A DNA stretch of 38,876 bases from Acidimicrobiaceae bacterium (lineage in GTDB: Bacteria > Actinomycetota > Acidimicrobiia > Acidimicrobiales > RAAP-2): assembly GCA_003133405.1 (NCBI GenBank), contig PKXH01000027.1, positions 32,247 through 71,122 on the forward strand, written 5' to 3'. The notes below the pieces were generated by a model. The model did not search any database, was not told where the DNA came from, and saw only the letters and a program-made list of their open reading frames with translations. The number at the start of each line of letters is the position of its first letter. Positions within the stretch are counted from its first letter, which is position 1. This document shows positions 16,278 to 24,690 of this stretch, piece after piece. The position numbers and the translations under genes are program-made.

Positions 16278-17368
16278 GCGCCCGGTCCGCCAGACGGCTC
16301 TGTCGACCTCTCGACGGAGCGCCGCGGCCACGGCCGTCGTCTCGCCGTGGCCGACTCCTCGACCCAGTGGCCCACCGGCAGGATCTCGGCGTGGAAACGG
16401 TCACGGACCGCTCCCCAGATCCCTCGCGGCTGCCACAGAGCGACGACGACCGCCACCGAACCAAAGATGATGAGATACCACGCACCTTGCTGCTGAAGCG
16501 ACTGCTGAAGCGCGAAGAAGATGATCGATCCGACGATCGGCCCTTCGATGGTGCCGAGTCCTCCGATCATCGAGACGAAGAGCATCTCGGCCGCCCACTG
16601 GAGACTGAAGACGCTGGTGGGTTGGACGAACGGCTGACTGATCGTGAGCACGGCGCCCGCCGCCCCGCAACCCGCCGCCGCGATGATGAACACCGTGCGC
16701 CGGGCCGCTCGGACGTTCGCCCCCGAACTTCGCGCAGCGACCTCGTTGTCGCGAATCGACGACAGCACTAGACCCAGGCGGCTGCGCAGGAGGAGGCTGG
16801 TCCCGACGACCACTACGAGAGCGACCAGCCACGCGGCCAGGTAGGAGTAGTGAGCGGTCTCGGCCGGACTGAGGTTCTGCAGGCCGGGCATCAGACGTCC
16901 GGTGCCGCCTCCGAGGATGGCCACGGTGCCGATGACGATCATCGCGGTGTCGGCCACCACCCAGGTCGCGATCGAGAAGTAGCCCCCGCGCAGACGAAAG
17001 AGCAGGTAGTTGATCGGCACGGCGATGAGTCCACAGACCAGGACCGAGAGCGGGATCGTGACGAAGGGATTGATCCCCTTGAGCGCGAAGTACAAGGTCG
17101 CGTACGCACCGAGGCCGACGAACGCCTGCTGGCCAATCGATACCATCCCCGCGTAGCCGGCGAGCAGGTTCCACATGGTGGCCATGATCACCAGGATGTA
17201 GAAGTTCGTCAGCGTCGTCGAGAACTGGGCCGGCAACACCCACGGGGCGACGGTCAACAGTCCGACCACGATCGGAGCGCTGATCAATGTATAAAGCGGG
17301 GAACGCAGTGAGCGCCGGACCCGCACGTTGCCGCTGCGACCGATGCTGACCTCGGAGCGCGCCTTCAC
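16274..17368 (-). CDS. livM: Liv-type ABC permease LivM
   Basis: This 364-residue inner-membrane permease is the second channel subunit of a branched-chain-amino-acid-type importer. The signature core MWNLLAGYAGMVSIGQQAFVG and the loop LGLVLSSIRDNEVAARSSG (EAA-like, contacts the ATPase) are clear, with about nine hydrophobic spans. The true start is GTG 17368, overlapping the livH stop as GTGA; the track ORF beginning at 18298 runs backward through livH in the wrong frame and is not real. A charged C-terminal tail of about 50 residues is extra. In this locus the substrate is more likely an aromatic acid than an amino acid (inference). Confidence 0.9.
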   Translation of the reverse strand: MKARSEVSIGRSGNVRVRRSLRSPLYTLISAPIVVGLLTVAPWVLPAQFSTTLTNFYILVIMATMWNLLAGYAGMVSIGQQAFVGLGAYATLYFALKGINPFVTIPLSVLVCGLIAVPINYLLFRLRGGYFSIATWVVADTAMIVIGTVAILGGGTGRLMPGLQNLSPAETAHYSYLAAWLVALVVVVGTSLLLRSRLGLVLSSIRDNEVAARSSGANVRAARRTVFIIAAAGCGAAGAVLTISQPFVQPTSVFSLQWAAEMLFVSMIGGLGTIEGPIVGSIIFFALQQSLQQQGAWYLIIFGSVAVVVALWQPRGIWGAVRDRFHAEILPVGHWVEESATARRRPWPRRSVERSTEPSGGPGA

Positions 17369-18237
17369 GCGAAGGCCGTCTTCCGGCCGAAGAGTCCCTG
17401 GGGCCGAACGGCTAGGACGAGGAGGAACAGGAGATTGCCGGCCAGTATCTGGTATTGGGGGTTGATATGCGCGCCGATCTGCTGGGCCACGCCCAACGCG
17501 ATTCCGCCCACGAGGGTCCCCCACAGCGACCCGATGCCGCCGATGACCACCGCCTCGAAGGCGAACAGGAGGTTCACCCCTCCCGAGGTCGGGGCGAACT
17601 GGGTCATCATCCCGTAGGCGATCCCAGCCAGCGCCACCGTGGCGAACGCAATGGCCGCCGCGATGCCAAAGACGTGCCGGTAGTTCGCGCCGCTCAGTTG
17701 CGCCGCCTCGCGGTCGTCGGCGACCGCCCGGATCAGGCGGCCCATACCCGTGCGAGACAAGAAGAGCTGCAGCAACGCCAGTACCAACACGGCCACACCG
17801 AGGACGGTGAGGGACACGTAGGAGATGTACACGATCGAGGTGGGGTGCCACGACTGGGTGATGAGCGAGCCGATGTTGACGACCTGGCCGTTCGCCGAGT
17901 AGATCTCGAGCAGGAGGTTCTCGATCACAACCGAGAGCCCGAAGGTCACGAGCAGCGTGGTGAAGGGATCGCGGTCGATGCTCTTTTGGATCAGCGTGCG
18001 CTGGACGAGATAGCCAATCAGCCCGAACAGGGGCACGACGACGAGGAACGCCCACACCTCGGGCAGATGCAGATGCGGCGTCAAGAAGACCGCGACGTAG
18101 GCCGCGACGACCGCGATGTCGCCGTGGGCGAGATTGATGACCTTCAAGACGCCGAACATCAACGAAAGTCCGCAGGCGAACAACGCGTAGAACCCGCCGA
18201 TCAAGATGCCCTGGATGACGACGTTGGTCCACGTCAC
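17365..18237 (-). CDS. livH: Liv-type ABC permease LivH
   Basis: This 290-residue permease begins with the typical GILIGGFYALFACGLSLMFG and HGDIAVVAAYVAV. The ATPase-contacting loop is MGRLIRAVADDREAAQLSG, and GGIGSLWGTLVGGIALG marks the C-terminal half. About eight membrane spans are seen. The GTG start overlaps the livF stop (GTGA), and its own stop overlaps the livM start, so all permease and ATPase genes are translationally coupled. Confidence 0.93.
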   Translation of the reverse strand: MTWTNVVIQGILIGGFYALFACGLSLMFGVLKVINLAHGDIAVVAAYVAVFLTPHLHLPEVWAFLVVVPLFGLIGYLVQRTLIQKSIDRDPFTTLLVTFGLSVVIENLLLEIYSANGQVVNIGSLITQSWHPTSIVYISYVSLTVLGVAVLVLALLQLFLSRTGMGRLIRAVADDREAAQLSGANYRHVFGIAAAIAFATVALAGIAYGMMTQFAPTSGGVNLLFAFEAVVIGGIGSLWGTLVGGIALGVAQQIGAHINPQYQILAGNLLFLLVLAVRPQGLFGRKTAFA

Positions 18238-18977
18238 GGCGCCACCGTCCCGGGTGGTGGCGTCGGCGAGAGTTCAGCGCCAAAGTACGCGTGATCAATC
18301 TGCTCTGAAGTCAAGTCAGCCGGCACCCCGACCAGCGAGGTTCGCCCTTCCAGCAGGCAGTGAACCCGATCGGCCACTGCCACGCCCTGGGCGACGTCCT
18401 GCTCGACGATTAAAATGCTCACCCCGTGCGCGACGATGTCGGGCACCAGGGCGTAGATCCGCTCGATCACGATCGGGGCCAATCCCAGCGACAACTCGTC
18501 GAGGAGCAGGATGCGCGGATTGGCGACTAACGCGCGGCCAATCGCCACCGCCTGTTGTTCGCCGCCAGAGAGCTGGCCCGCGCGCTGACGGCGGCGTTCG
18601 GGCATCCAGTCGAAGAGCTCGTAGATCCGATCGATCGTGAAGGGCCCCTTCCTTGCGTGGTACGCGCCCACCCGTAGGTTCTCCTCCAGCGTCATCGACG
18701 AGAACAGCCGGCGACCCTCGGGCACGAGGGAGATCCCCATCTGCACCCGCCTATGGGGGGACATCTTCGCCAGGTCTCGCCCGTCGACGGCGATCGTGCC
18801 CGAGGTCGCGCGGTGCAGACCGGCGACCGTGCGCAGCAGCGTCGACTTGCCGGCGCCGTTGGCGCCGATCATGGCGAGGACCTCACCGTCGTTCAACGTG
18901 AACGAGACGTCGTCCACGGCCTTGAGCTGGCCGTGGTGCACCACGACGTTGCGGACCTCCAGGAGCGCCTCGCTCAT
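18234..18977 (-). CDS. livF: Liv-type ABC ATPase LivF
   Basis: This 247-residue cytoplasmic ATPase has Walker A GANGAGKST near residues 37-45, signature LSGGEQQAVAIGRAL and Walker B RILLLDELSLGLAP. The latter is the typical LivF form. It pairs with LivG to power import. The start overlaps the livG stop in ATGA. Confidence 0.93.
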   Translation of the reverse strand: MSEALLEVRNVVVHHGQLKAVDDVSFTLNDGEVLAMIGANGAGKSTLLRTVAGLHRATSGTIAVDGRDLAKMSPHRRVQMGISLVPEGRRLFSSMTLEENLRVGAYHARKGPFTIDRIYELFDWMPERRRQRAGQLSGGEQQAVAIGRALVANPRILLLDELSLGLAPIVIERIYALVPDIVAHGVSILIVEQDVAQGVAVADRVHCLLEGRTSLVGVPADLTSEQIDHAYFGAELSPTPPPGTVAP

Positions 18978-19714
18978 GTGGGGAGCACTTCGTTGATTAT
19001 CTTTCCGCCCATGTAGACCGCGCGAACGGCGTCCGACGCCAGGACCTCACGGGGCTCCCCGTCCGCGACGATCGCCCCCGCAGCCAGGCACACGAGTCGA
19101 TCCACCGTCGAGAGCAGGGCGCGGACCACGTGCTCGATCCACACGACGGCGATGCCCTCGGTCTTAAGCCCGCGCACGATCGCCGTCAGTTCGTTCACCT
19201 CGAGGTCGGTCAGTCCACCGGCGATCTCGTCGAGGAGCACGACTCGCGGGCCTGAGGCCAGCGCGCGGGCCAACTCCAGACGCTTGCGGTGAAGGAGAGT
19301 CAACTCGCCGGCGGGTCGGTTGGCGTAGTCGGCCAGGCCGGTACGCTCCAGCGTCTCGTAGGCCTGAGCGTGGCTTCGCCGACCCATCAATCGCGCACCC
19401 TGCTGGGCCGCGACCAGCGCGTTTTCGAAAACGGTCATGTGCTCAAAAGGGCGCGGCACCTGATACGTCCGACCGATCCCGGCCTTGGCGCGTTTGGCGG
19501 GCACGAGGTGCGCCAGGTTGATGCCGTCAAACAAGATCGCGCCCGCGTCGGGGCGGATGTCGCCCGAGACCATGGCGAACAGCGACGTCTTGCCCGCACC
19601 GTTCGGTCCGACGATGCCCACGGCGTCGCCCGCCGCGATCTCGAGGGAGATCCGCTCCGCCACCACCACCTGGCCGAACTTCTTAGAGACGTCGACCAGC
19701 TGAAGCAACGCCAC
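18974..19714 (-). CDS. livG: Liv-type ABC ATPase LivG
   Basis: This 246-residue ATPase has Walker A GPNGAGKTS near residues 36-44 and Walker B RVVLLDEIAGGLTD. The signature is GELTLLHRKRLELARAL in place of the usual LSxGxQ motif, a variant found in some LivG-like proteins of this transporter class, so loss of function is not implied. It follows the binding-protein gene by 11 bases. Confidence 0.9.
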   Translation of the reverse strand: MALLQLVDVSKKFGQVVVAERISLEIAAGDAVGIVGPNGAGKTSLFAMVSGDIRPDAGAILFDGINLAHLVPAKRAKAGIGRTYQVPRPFEHMTVFENALVAAQQGARLMGRRSHAQAYETLERTGLADYANRPAGELTLLHRKRLELARALASGPRVVLLDEIAGGLTDLEVNELTAIVRGLKTEGIAVVWIEHVVRALLSTVDRLVCLAAGAIVADGEPREVLASDAVRAVYMGGKIINEVLPT

Positions 19715-19725
19715 GGGAACCTCAG

Positions 19726-21171
19726 TTAGGCGTTGGTCGGCTCAAGAGTCCCATTGAGCGGCACGTGCTTGTTCAAGGAGTTGTCAACGACCCATTGCGA
19801 CCAGGCGTACTTCTTGTGACCCACCAGGTCCTTCGAGCCGGGCTTCCACTGGACGCCGACGGGCATGATCATCCCAATCCCCTTAGCCGGACTGGCGAGC
19901 ATCGGGTTGGAACTCTTCAGGTTCATGTTGATCGGGCCGCACATGCCGTTGTATTTAACCGTCTGGAGCGCGTGGGCTACCGCCAGCCGGCTGTGCGGGT
20001 TGGACACTTTCTTGAGCGCCTGGATGGCGATCTCGAACAGTGAGTATGTCGAACCCATCGACTGGACCCACTGGCCGTGGCCCTGGGCCTGGTAGGCCGC
20101 GCAGAACGCGCTGGCGCTCTGGCCCGTCAGAGATGACTTGTAGGGCGAGTACGGCGTGAACCACGCGTCGGTCGCGATGTTGTTCGACAGGCTCCCTAGC
20201 GCGTAGGCGTCGGTTGGGAAGAGCATCACCTTGGCCACCGTCGCCAACTTCGGGTTGTAGTTCTGCTGGGACGCCTGGGTCCAGAACGACTGGAAGTCGG
20301 GCGGCAGCGGACAGTTGATGAAGAGGTCGCAGTTCGCTCCGCCCTTCCCGCCGGTCTTGAACATCTCGATCATCGACGTGTAGTCCGTCGTGAGGTCGCT
20401 GTACCCGCCACCGTCGACGAAGTTGTAGCCGCCGTTGGGATAGATCGCCCCGACAGTCGGGGGGAACGCCGCGCGGAAGGCGTTGCCGTCCGCGTCATTC
20501 GGGAACATCTCCGCCACGTTGGAGTTGCACTTGACCATTTTCTGGACACGCTGCCACATCGGCACGAAGCAGCCGACAAACTGGGGAACCCCGAAGAAGA
20601 ACATCGAGTTGTAGGTCGGTCCGGTTCCCGCCGCGCCGCCCTGAGGCGAGATGGAGGCGCCAGCGAAGCCGCCCCACCAGGCCTCCCACGGAACCACCGT
20701 CGACAGACACGGCACCTTGTACTGCTCGCAAGTGGTCGCGACCGGGATGGTGGTCTCGGGGGCGGAACTCGTGAGAATCAGGTCGGCCCCCGAGTTGATC
20801 AACTCCTGGGTGACCTGCACGGCGATGTTGGGCTGAGACTGCGTGTCCTTCTCGGTGATCTCAATCTTGTAGTGGGTCTTTCCGATCGTGATGCCCTTGG
20901 CGTAGTAACTGGATCTCTGGATCTGGGCGATCACGAACGCGTCCGGTCCGGCGAAGTCGGCGAGCGAGCCGGTGCGCGGCGAGACGTAGCCGATCTTGAT
21001 CGTGCCCGACTTGGTCGCCGCGTGAGCGGCCGAGACGTCGGCGAGCGTCGCCAGAGCTCCCGATGCGGCCATGGCGGCGAAGGCCTGGATCCCCAATCGC
21101 CGTCCAAACTCGAACGTTCGCCAACTGGAGAACTCGCTCGGCGTCGCGGGCTTGTTGTCCTCATTCATCAT
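19726..21171 (-). CDS. ABC substrate-binding protein (Liv/aromatic acid type)
   Basis: This 481-residue exported periplasmic-binding-fold protein has an N-terminal signal with paired arginines (FEFGRRLGIQAFAAMAASGALA) and cleavage-like ADVSAAHA, suggestive of Tat export. The mature part starts GTIKIGYVSPRTGSLADFAG, typical of Leu/Ile/Val-type receptors (peripla_BP_6). Family members in catabolic clusters bind benzoate-like compounds, and the position after a Rieske oxygenase supports an aromatic ligand. A GGGGGG tract precedes two adjacent ATG codons. The 93-base gap upstream is AT-rich and may hold a promoter, but I found no clear boxes. Confidence 0.88.
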   Translation of the reverse strand: MMNEDNKPATPSEFSSWRTFEFGRRLGIQAFAAMAASGALATLADVSAAHAATKSGTIKIGYVSPRTGSLADFAGPDAFVIAQIQRSSYYAKGITIGKTHYKIEITEKDTQSQPNIAVQVTQELINSGADLILTSSAPETTIPVATTCEQYKVPCLSTVVPWEAWWGGFAGASISPQGGAAGTGPTYNSMFFFGVPQFVGCFVPMWQRVQKMVKCNSNVAEMFPNDADGNAFRAAFPPTVGAIYPNGGYNFVDGGGYSDLTTDYTSMIEMFKTGGKGGANCDLFINCPLPPDFQSFWTQASQQNYNPKLATVAKVMLFPTDAYALGSLSNNIATDAWFTPYSPYKSSLTGQSASAFCAAYQAQGHGQWVQSMGSTYSLFEIAIQALKKVSNPHSRLAVAHALQTVKYNGMCGPINMNLKSSNPMLASPAKGIGMIMPVGVQWKPGSKDLVGHKKYAWSQWVVDNSLNKHVPLNGTLEPTNA

Positions 21172-21264
21172 TTACCCCCCTAAACAATGGTTGAGTGATT
21201 CTTAACACACCGTTTGGTACATTAGGACGACTTTTAGTAAAAACTTTTCCAACTGGTGGCCCGA

Positions 21265-22293
21265 CTAGGACGACAACGCCGCTTCGGTCATCGCGGCGAG
21301 CAGCCGCCGCGCGGCCAGTCCCCCGCGATCGATCTTGATGCTGACCTCGTTGAACTCCGGCGCGCTCTGCGTGCGGGCCTGCAGGACGTTCAGCGCGTCG
21401 ACGTCTTCCTGGACGACCCCCGTCTGCATCTTGGCCAGAAACGCGTCGATCTCCCGATCAACCACGCAGAAATCTCGCGCCAGCACCCAGAAGTCGTGGA
21501 CGCGGCCCTCGCTGGCGGGCGTCAGACCGTAGAGGATCTTCATGTGAAAGGCGTGGTTGTCGGAGCCGTCGGGCATCGGCGGACGTCCGACGGGGCCGAT
21601 GCGCGCGTGCAAGAGGTAGAAGCCCGGCGGCGAATAGTCAATGTCCTGCCATCGGTCGACGTGACCGTCCAAGCCCGTCGTGCGCGAATAGAAGGGTGGG
21701 CACACGACGTCGTTCATATGCCGGAAGACCCGAACGACCCGGGCGTCCTCGTCGACCTCGACCTCGATTGGGGTCGTCGAGACCTCGGGCGTCCCGATGG
21801 ATCCGCTGTGCAGGTACGTCTCGTGCGAGAGGTCGAGCAGGTTTTCGACGAGCAGGTCGAACGAGGCGTCGATCGTCGCGACGCCCGCGACGCACGACCA
21901 GACGTCGGCGTCGGTGAGCCACGGGGTATCGGGAAGGGCCGACTCGTCCGCCTCGCCGTGGCCCATCCAGATCCACACCCACGGGCCGCGCTCAATCGAT
22001 GGGTACCTGCGCACGGACAGTCGACTCGGGATGCGGTCCTGGCCCGGCACGGCGACGCAGGTTCCGGCGCAGTCGAAGGTGAAGCCGTGATACCCGCAGA
22101 CCAGCTGTTCACCCACGACCGTACCGAGCGAGAGCGGATACCCGCGGTGCGGACACTGGTCCGCGAGCGCGACAACCTCTCCGGACGCGACGCGATACAG
22201 CGCCACGTGCTCACCCAGGATCTGACGAGTGATGGGCTTCGTGGTGAGCTCGGAACTGAGAGCTGCGACGTACCAGTGATCACGTAGAAACAT
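21265..22293 (-). CDS. VanA-like Rieske aromatic oxygenase
   Basis: From ATG 22293 this is a 342-residue oxygenase subunit. The Rieske cluster ligands are C47-P-H49 and C66-G-Y-H69; the mononuclear iron site is D154LSHETYLH with H157 and H162. Length and the opening MFLRDHWYVAAL match vanillate O-demethylase oxygenase and relatives such as dicamba or toluate-type demethylases. The expected product of vanillate is protocatechuate plus formaldehyde. No reductase (VanB) is in the window, so electrons must come from elsewhere. The 79 extra residues of the track ORF upstream are in non-conserved DNA and are dropped. It heads the uptake operon, suggesting co-regulation with transport. Confidence 0.85.
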   Translation of the reverse strand: MFLRDHWYVAALSSELTTKPITRQILGEHVALYRVASGEVVALADQCPHRGYPLSLGTVVGEQLVCGYHGFTFDCAGTCVAVPGQDRIPSRLSVRRYPSIERGPWVWIWMGHGEADESALPDTPWLTDADVWSCVAGVATIDASFDLLVENLLDLSHETYLHSGSIGTPEVSTTPIEVEVDEDARVVRVFRHMNDVVCPPFYSRTTGLDGHVDRWQDIDYSPPGFYLLHARIGPVGRPPMPDGSDNHAFHMKILYGLTPASEGRVHDFWVLARDFCVVDREIDAFLAKMQTGVVQEDVDALNVLQARTQSAPEFNEVSIKIDRGGLAARRLLAAMTEAALSS

Positions 22294-22362
22294 GGTTCCC
22301 CGACTTCGACGACGGATTCCCGCCGGTCGCCACTTGACACTCGGGTGGCGGCGGGTGTGCGA

Positions 22363-22391
22363 AGAGTACCAGAAGTGTTGTAAGCACACAA
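22363..22391 (-). promoter_or_regulatory. Possible promoter of the Rieske-uptake operon
   Basis: On minus, TTGTGT (22386-22391) is followed after exactly 17 bases by TACTCT (22363-22368), about 70 bases before the ATG at 22293. The -35 box is only half consensus. Confidence 0.4.
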
Positions 22392-22479
22392 GAAACTTTG
22401 TACTAGGGGATACATTATGCCGTTTTCGATGGCGCACGCTGGCAGGGCAATATCTCGCTGGGCGGGTGGCGACCAGGTG

Positions 22480-22679
22480 GCGCGAAGTGCGCTCATCGAT
22501 GAGAAGCAGCGCGACTCCGGAGCCATCCACATCCCGTCGCTGACGAGGCGGTCATCCCCTTTGGCGGCAAGAGGATCTCAGGCAACGGCTCACGGATGGG
22601 CGGCCTGGCCAACCTCGACACCAACACCGAGACCCAATGCGTCACCGCGCAGGCCGACCTGCCCTCCTACCCCTTCTAG
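22480..22679 (+). pseudogene. Remnant of vanillin/benzaldehyde-type aldehyde dehydrogenase
   Basis: The frame ending at TAG 22677-22679 reads ADEAVIPFGGKRISGNGSRM and ends ETQCVTAQADLPSYPF, which matches the extreme C-terminus of vanillin and benzaldehyde dehydrogenases (VPFGG..ASGNGSRFGG, ...PPYPF). Just upstream, in another frame, RDSGAIHI matches the preceding strand (AGMVHINDQTV). The junction fits a loss of about ten bases removing NDQ and shifting the frame. The rest of the roughly 480-residue enzyme is missing. Its stop overlaps the pobA stop on the opposite strand. Upstream boundary is approximate. It shows that a vanillin-oxidising gene once stood beside the vanillate gene. Confidence 0.8.
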
Positions 22680-23857
22680 AGGCTGTTGAGGTCGACGTAG
22701 TTGCGCGCGAGAACGGTCGACGCTTCGCGCGTGCGCGCCGCCTGGCGTAGTCGCGCGAGTTGCACACCATTCTCAAACCCGTCGCCGACCACGGGATGGA
22801 GCATTTGGGTCATGTAGTTCGAGAACTCCTCGGCGCGCCACACGCGCTCGAGGCACGTGGCGGAGTACGCGTCAAGCAGGGCGTCGCCCTCGCCGAGGAA
22901 ATGGGCGCGCATCGCAGCGAAGAGCACGCGCACGTCAGCTAGCGCGAGGTTCATGCCCTTAGCACCCGTGGGCGGGACGATGTGCGCGGCGTCGCCGGCG
23001 AGGAACAGGCGTCCGTAGCGCATCGGCTCGATGACGATGCTGCGCATGGCCGTGATGCCCCGGTCGACGATCGGCCCTCGCACGACCTCGGGCTGCTCGT
23101 CGGTCGCCAGGCGCAGGCCGATCTCCTCCCAGATCCGTTCGTCGGGCCACTGATCCAGCGAGTCGTGGGGACTCACGCCCAGGTAGAGGCGGCTCACCGT
23201 GGGCGACCGCATCGAGTACAAGACAAAGCCCCGCTCGTGTCGCCCGTAGATCAGTTCCTCGTTCGCCGGCGGAGCCTTGGCGAGAATACCGAGCCACGAG
23301 AACGGGTACGTGCGCTCGTGGCGGCGCACCACGTCGCTCGGCAGGGCCCGGTGCGCGACGCCGAAGGAGCCGTCGCACCCCGCGACGAAGTCGCACCACA
23401 CCCGTACCGGACCGGCGGGCCCGGTCGCGTCGACGAACGCGCGATCGTCCGTGAGGTCGCCCAGTGACGTCACGTCACTGTCGAAGAGTAACGGTGCGCC
23501 CGACGCCACCCGCAGGGCGACCAGGTCCTTGACCACCTCTTGTTGACCGTAGACCGTGATGGAGCGCCCGTCGGCGAGTTCGCTCAGCGGGATCCGGTGC
23601 GATTGCTGGTCGAATCGAAACTCAACCCCGTGGTGGACGAGTCCCTCTCGGCGCATGCGCTCACCCGCGCCCGCCTCCTCAATCAGATTGGCGATGCCGA
23701 ACTCGATGACACCGGCGCGCACGCGTCGCTCGACGTACTCGCGGCTGCGCTGCTCCAAGACCACGGTGTCGATTCCCTCACGTGAGAGCAGTTGGCCGAG
23801 CAACAGACCAGCGGGTCCGGCCCCGACAATCGCGACCTGCGTGCGGATTTCCTCCAC
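22676..23857 (-). CDS. pobA: 4-Hydroxybenzoate 3-monooxygenase
   Basis: This 393-residue FAD monooxygenase converts 4-hydroxybenzoate to protocatechuate with NAD(P)H and oxygen. It has the FAD-binding VAIVGAGPAGLLLGQLL at residues 8-24, the PobA-typical RRVRAGVIEFG, GERMRREGLVHHG and TVYGQQEVVKDL, and the second FAD motif LFLAGDAAHIVPPTGAKGMN. Length equals known PobA. The GTG start follows a GGGGG tract. It diverges from ligK across a 146-base control region, so it is probably induced together with the cleavage pathway. Confidence 0.95.
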   Translation of the reverse strand: MEEIRTQVAIVGAGPAGLLLGQLLSREGIDTVVLEQRSREYVERRVRAGVIEFGIANLIEEAGAGERMRREGLVHHGVEFRFDQQSHRIPLSELADGRSITVYGQQEVVKDLVALRVASGAPLLFDSDVTSLGDLTDDRAFVDATGPAGPVRVWCDFVAGCDGSFGVAHRALPSDVVRRHERTYPFSWLGILAKAPPANEELIYGRHERGFVLYSMRSPTVSRLYLGVSPHDSLDQWPDERIWEEIGLRLATDEQPEVVRGPIVDRGITAMRSIVIEPMRYGRLFLAGDAAHIVPPTGAKGMNLALADVRVLFAAMRAHFLGEGDALLDAYSATCLERVWRAEEFSNYMTQMLHPVVGDGFENGVQLARLRQAARTREASTVLARNYVDLNSL

Positions 23858-23916
23858 GGTCCCCCTTGGCCCGCACGACCTCTCGTCGACACCACGAAAT
23901 GTCGGGCGGCCACGAA

Positions 23917-23946
23917 TTGGTAGTGTACTGTTCAGTTAATTAGACC
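23917..23946. promoter_or_regulatory. Candidate operator in pobA-ligK divergent region
   Basis: The AT-rich patch in this GC-rich gap contains the near-palindrome ACTGTTCAGT (23927-23936) and CAGTTAATTAGACC (23933-23946). The latter matches 11 of 14 bases of CAGTTAGTTGGTCC on the minus strand at 30594-30607, just upstream of the TetR gene. A shared TetR site controlling both is a reasonable inference. Confidence 0.4.
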
Positions 23947-24003
23947 CTACAGCACGTCTCGGCGGACCTTCGACGGGCTCCGCCGGACGATCGAAAGGAC
24001 CGA

Positions 24004-24690
24004 ATGGTCGTAGTCGTGCGCAACACGCCGCGAGCCGACGGAGACATCGTCGACGCGCTCGGACGCCTCGGCGTAGCGACGGTGCACGAGGCCCAGGGGC
24101 GCATCGGACTGCTCTCGCCCCGCCTGCGTCCCATCTTTCGCCCCGCGCGCGCGGCGGGCACGGCGCTCACGTGCGAGGTGGCGCCGGGCGACAACTGGTC
24201 GATCCACGTGGCGGTCGAGATGGCGCGACCGGGTGACGTCCTCGTCGTGACGCCGACCAGCCCATGCGACGACGGCTACTTCGGCGAACTACTGGCGACC
24301 AGCTTCGTGGCCCACGGTGTGCGAGGACTGGTGATTGACGCCGGCGTGCGCGACGTGGCCGACCTCACTGAAATGGGATTCCCGGTGTGGTCAAAGACCA
24401 TCAGCGCCCAAGGCACCGTTAAAGAAACTCCCGGGAACGTCCAGACGCCGATCGTGTGCGCCGATGCGTACGTCGAACCCGGCGACGTGATCGTGGCCGA
24501 CGACGACGGCGTCGTGGTCGTGCGCCGCCTCGACGCCGCCGAGGTCCTGGTCGCCGCTCGCGCGCGAGCGGACAGCGAGGCCGAGAAGCGTGACCGCCTC
24601 GCCGGCGGCGAGTTGGGTCTCGACATGTACGCGATGCGCGAGAAGCTCGCCCAACGCGGACTGCGCTACGAGGAGTCCCCGCCCGCGTGA
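24004..24690 (+). CDS. ligK: 4-Carboxy-4-hydroxy-2-oxoadipate aldolase (RraA-like fold)
   Basis: This 228-residue protein is the last enzyme of the protocatechuate 4,5-pathway, splitting CHA to pyruvate and oxaloacetate with a divalent metal. It has the family features [31 protein letters not shown] and the active-site [14 protein letters not shown] with the metal-binding Asp. Length matches LigK/ProA/ChaL. A good ribosome site (gaaagga) precedes the ATG. Its stop overlaps the next start as GTGA. First in the operon although last in the pathway. Confidence 0.9.
   Translation: MVVVVRNTPRADGDIVDALGRLGVATVHEAQGRIGLLSPRLRPIFRPARAAGTALTCEVAPGDNWSIHVAVEMARPGDVLVVTPTSPCDDGYFGELLATSFVAHGVRGLVIDAGVRDVADLTEMGFPVWSKTISAQGTVKETPGNVQTPIVCADAYVEPGDVIVADDDGVVVVRRLDAAEVLVAARARADSEAEKRDRLAGGELGLDMYAMREKLAQRGLRYEESPPA

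Noticed and set aside
16274-18298. 674-residue ORF on minus
   Set aside because: Its first half is Arg/His-rich out-of-frame livH sequence. Only the part from GTG 17368 is real, as livM.
19289-19350. Loss of the ABC signature in LivG taken as inactivation
   Set aside because: The LTLLHRKRLELARAL form is a variant seen in this transporter class, and Walker motifs are intact.
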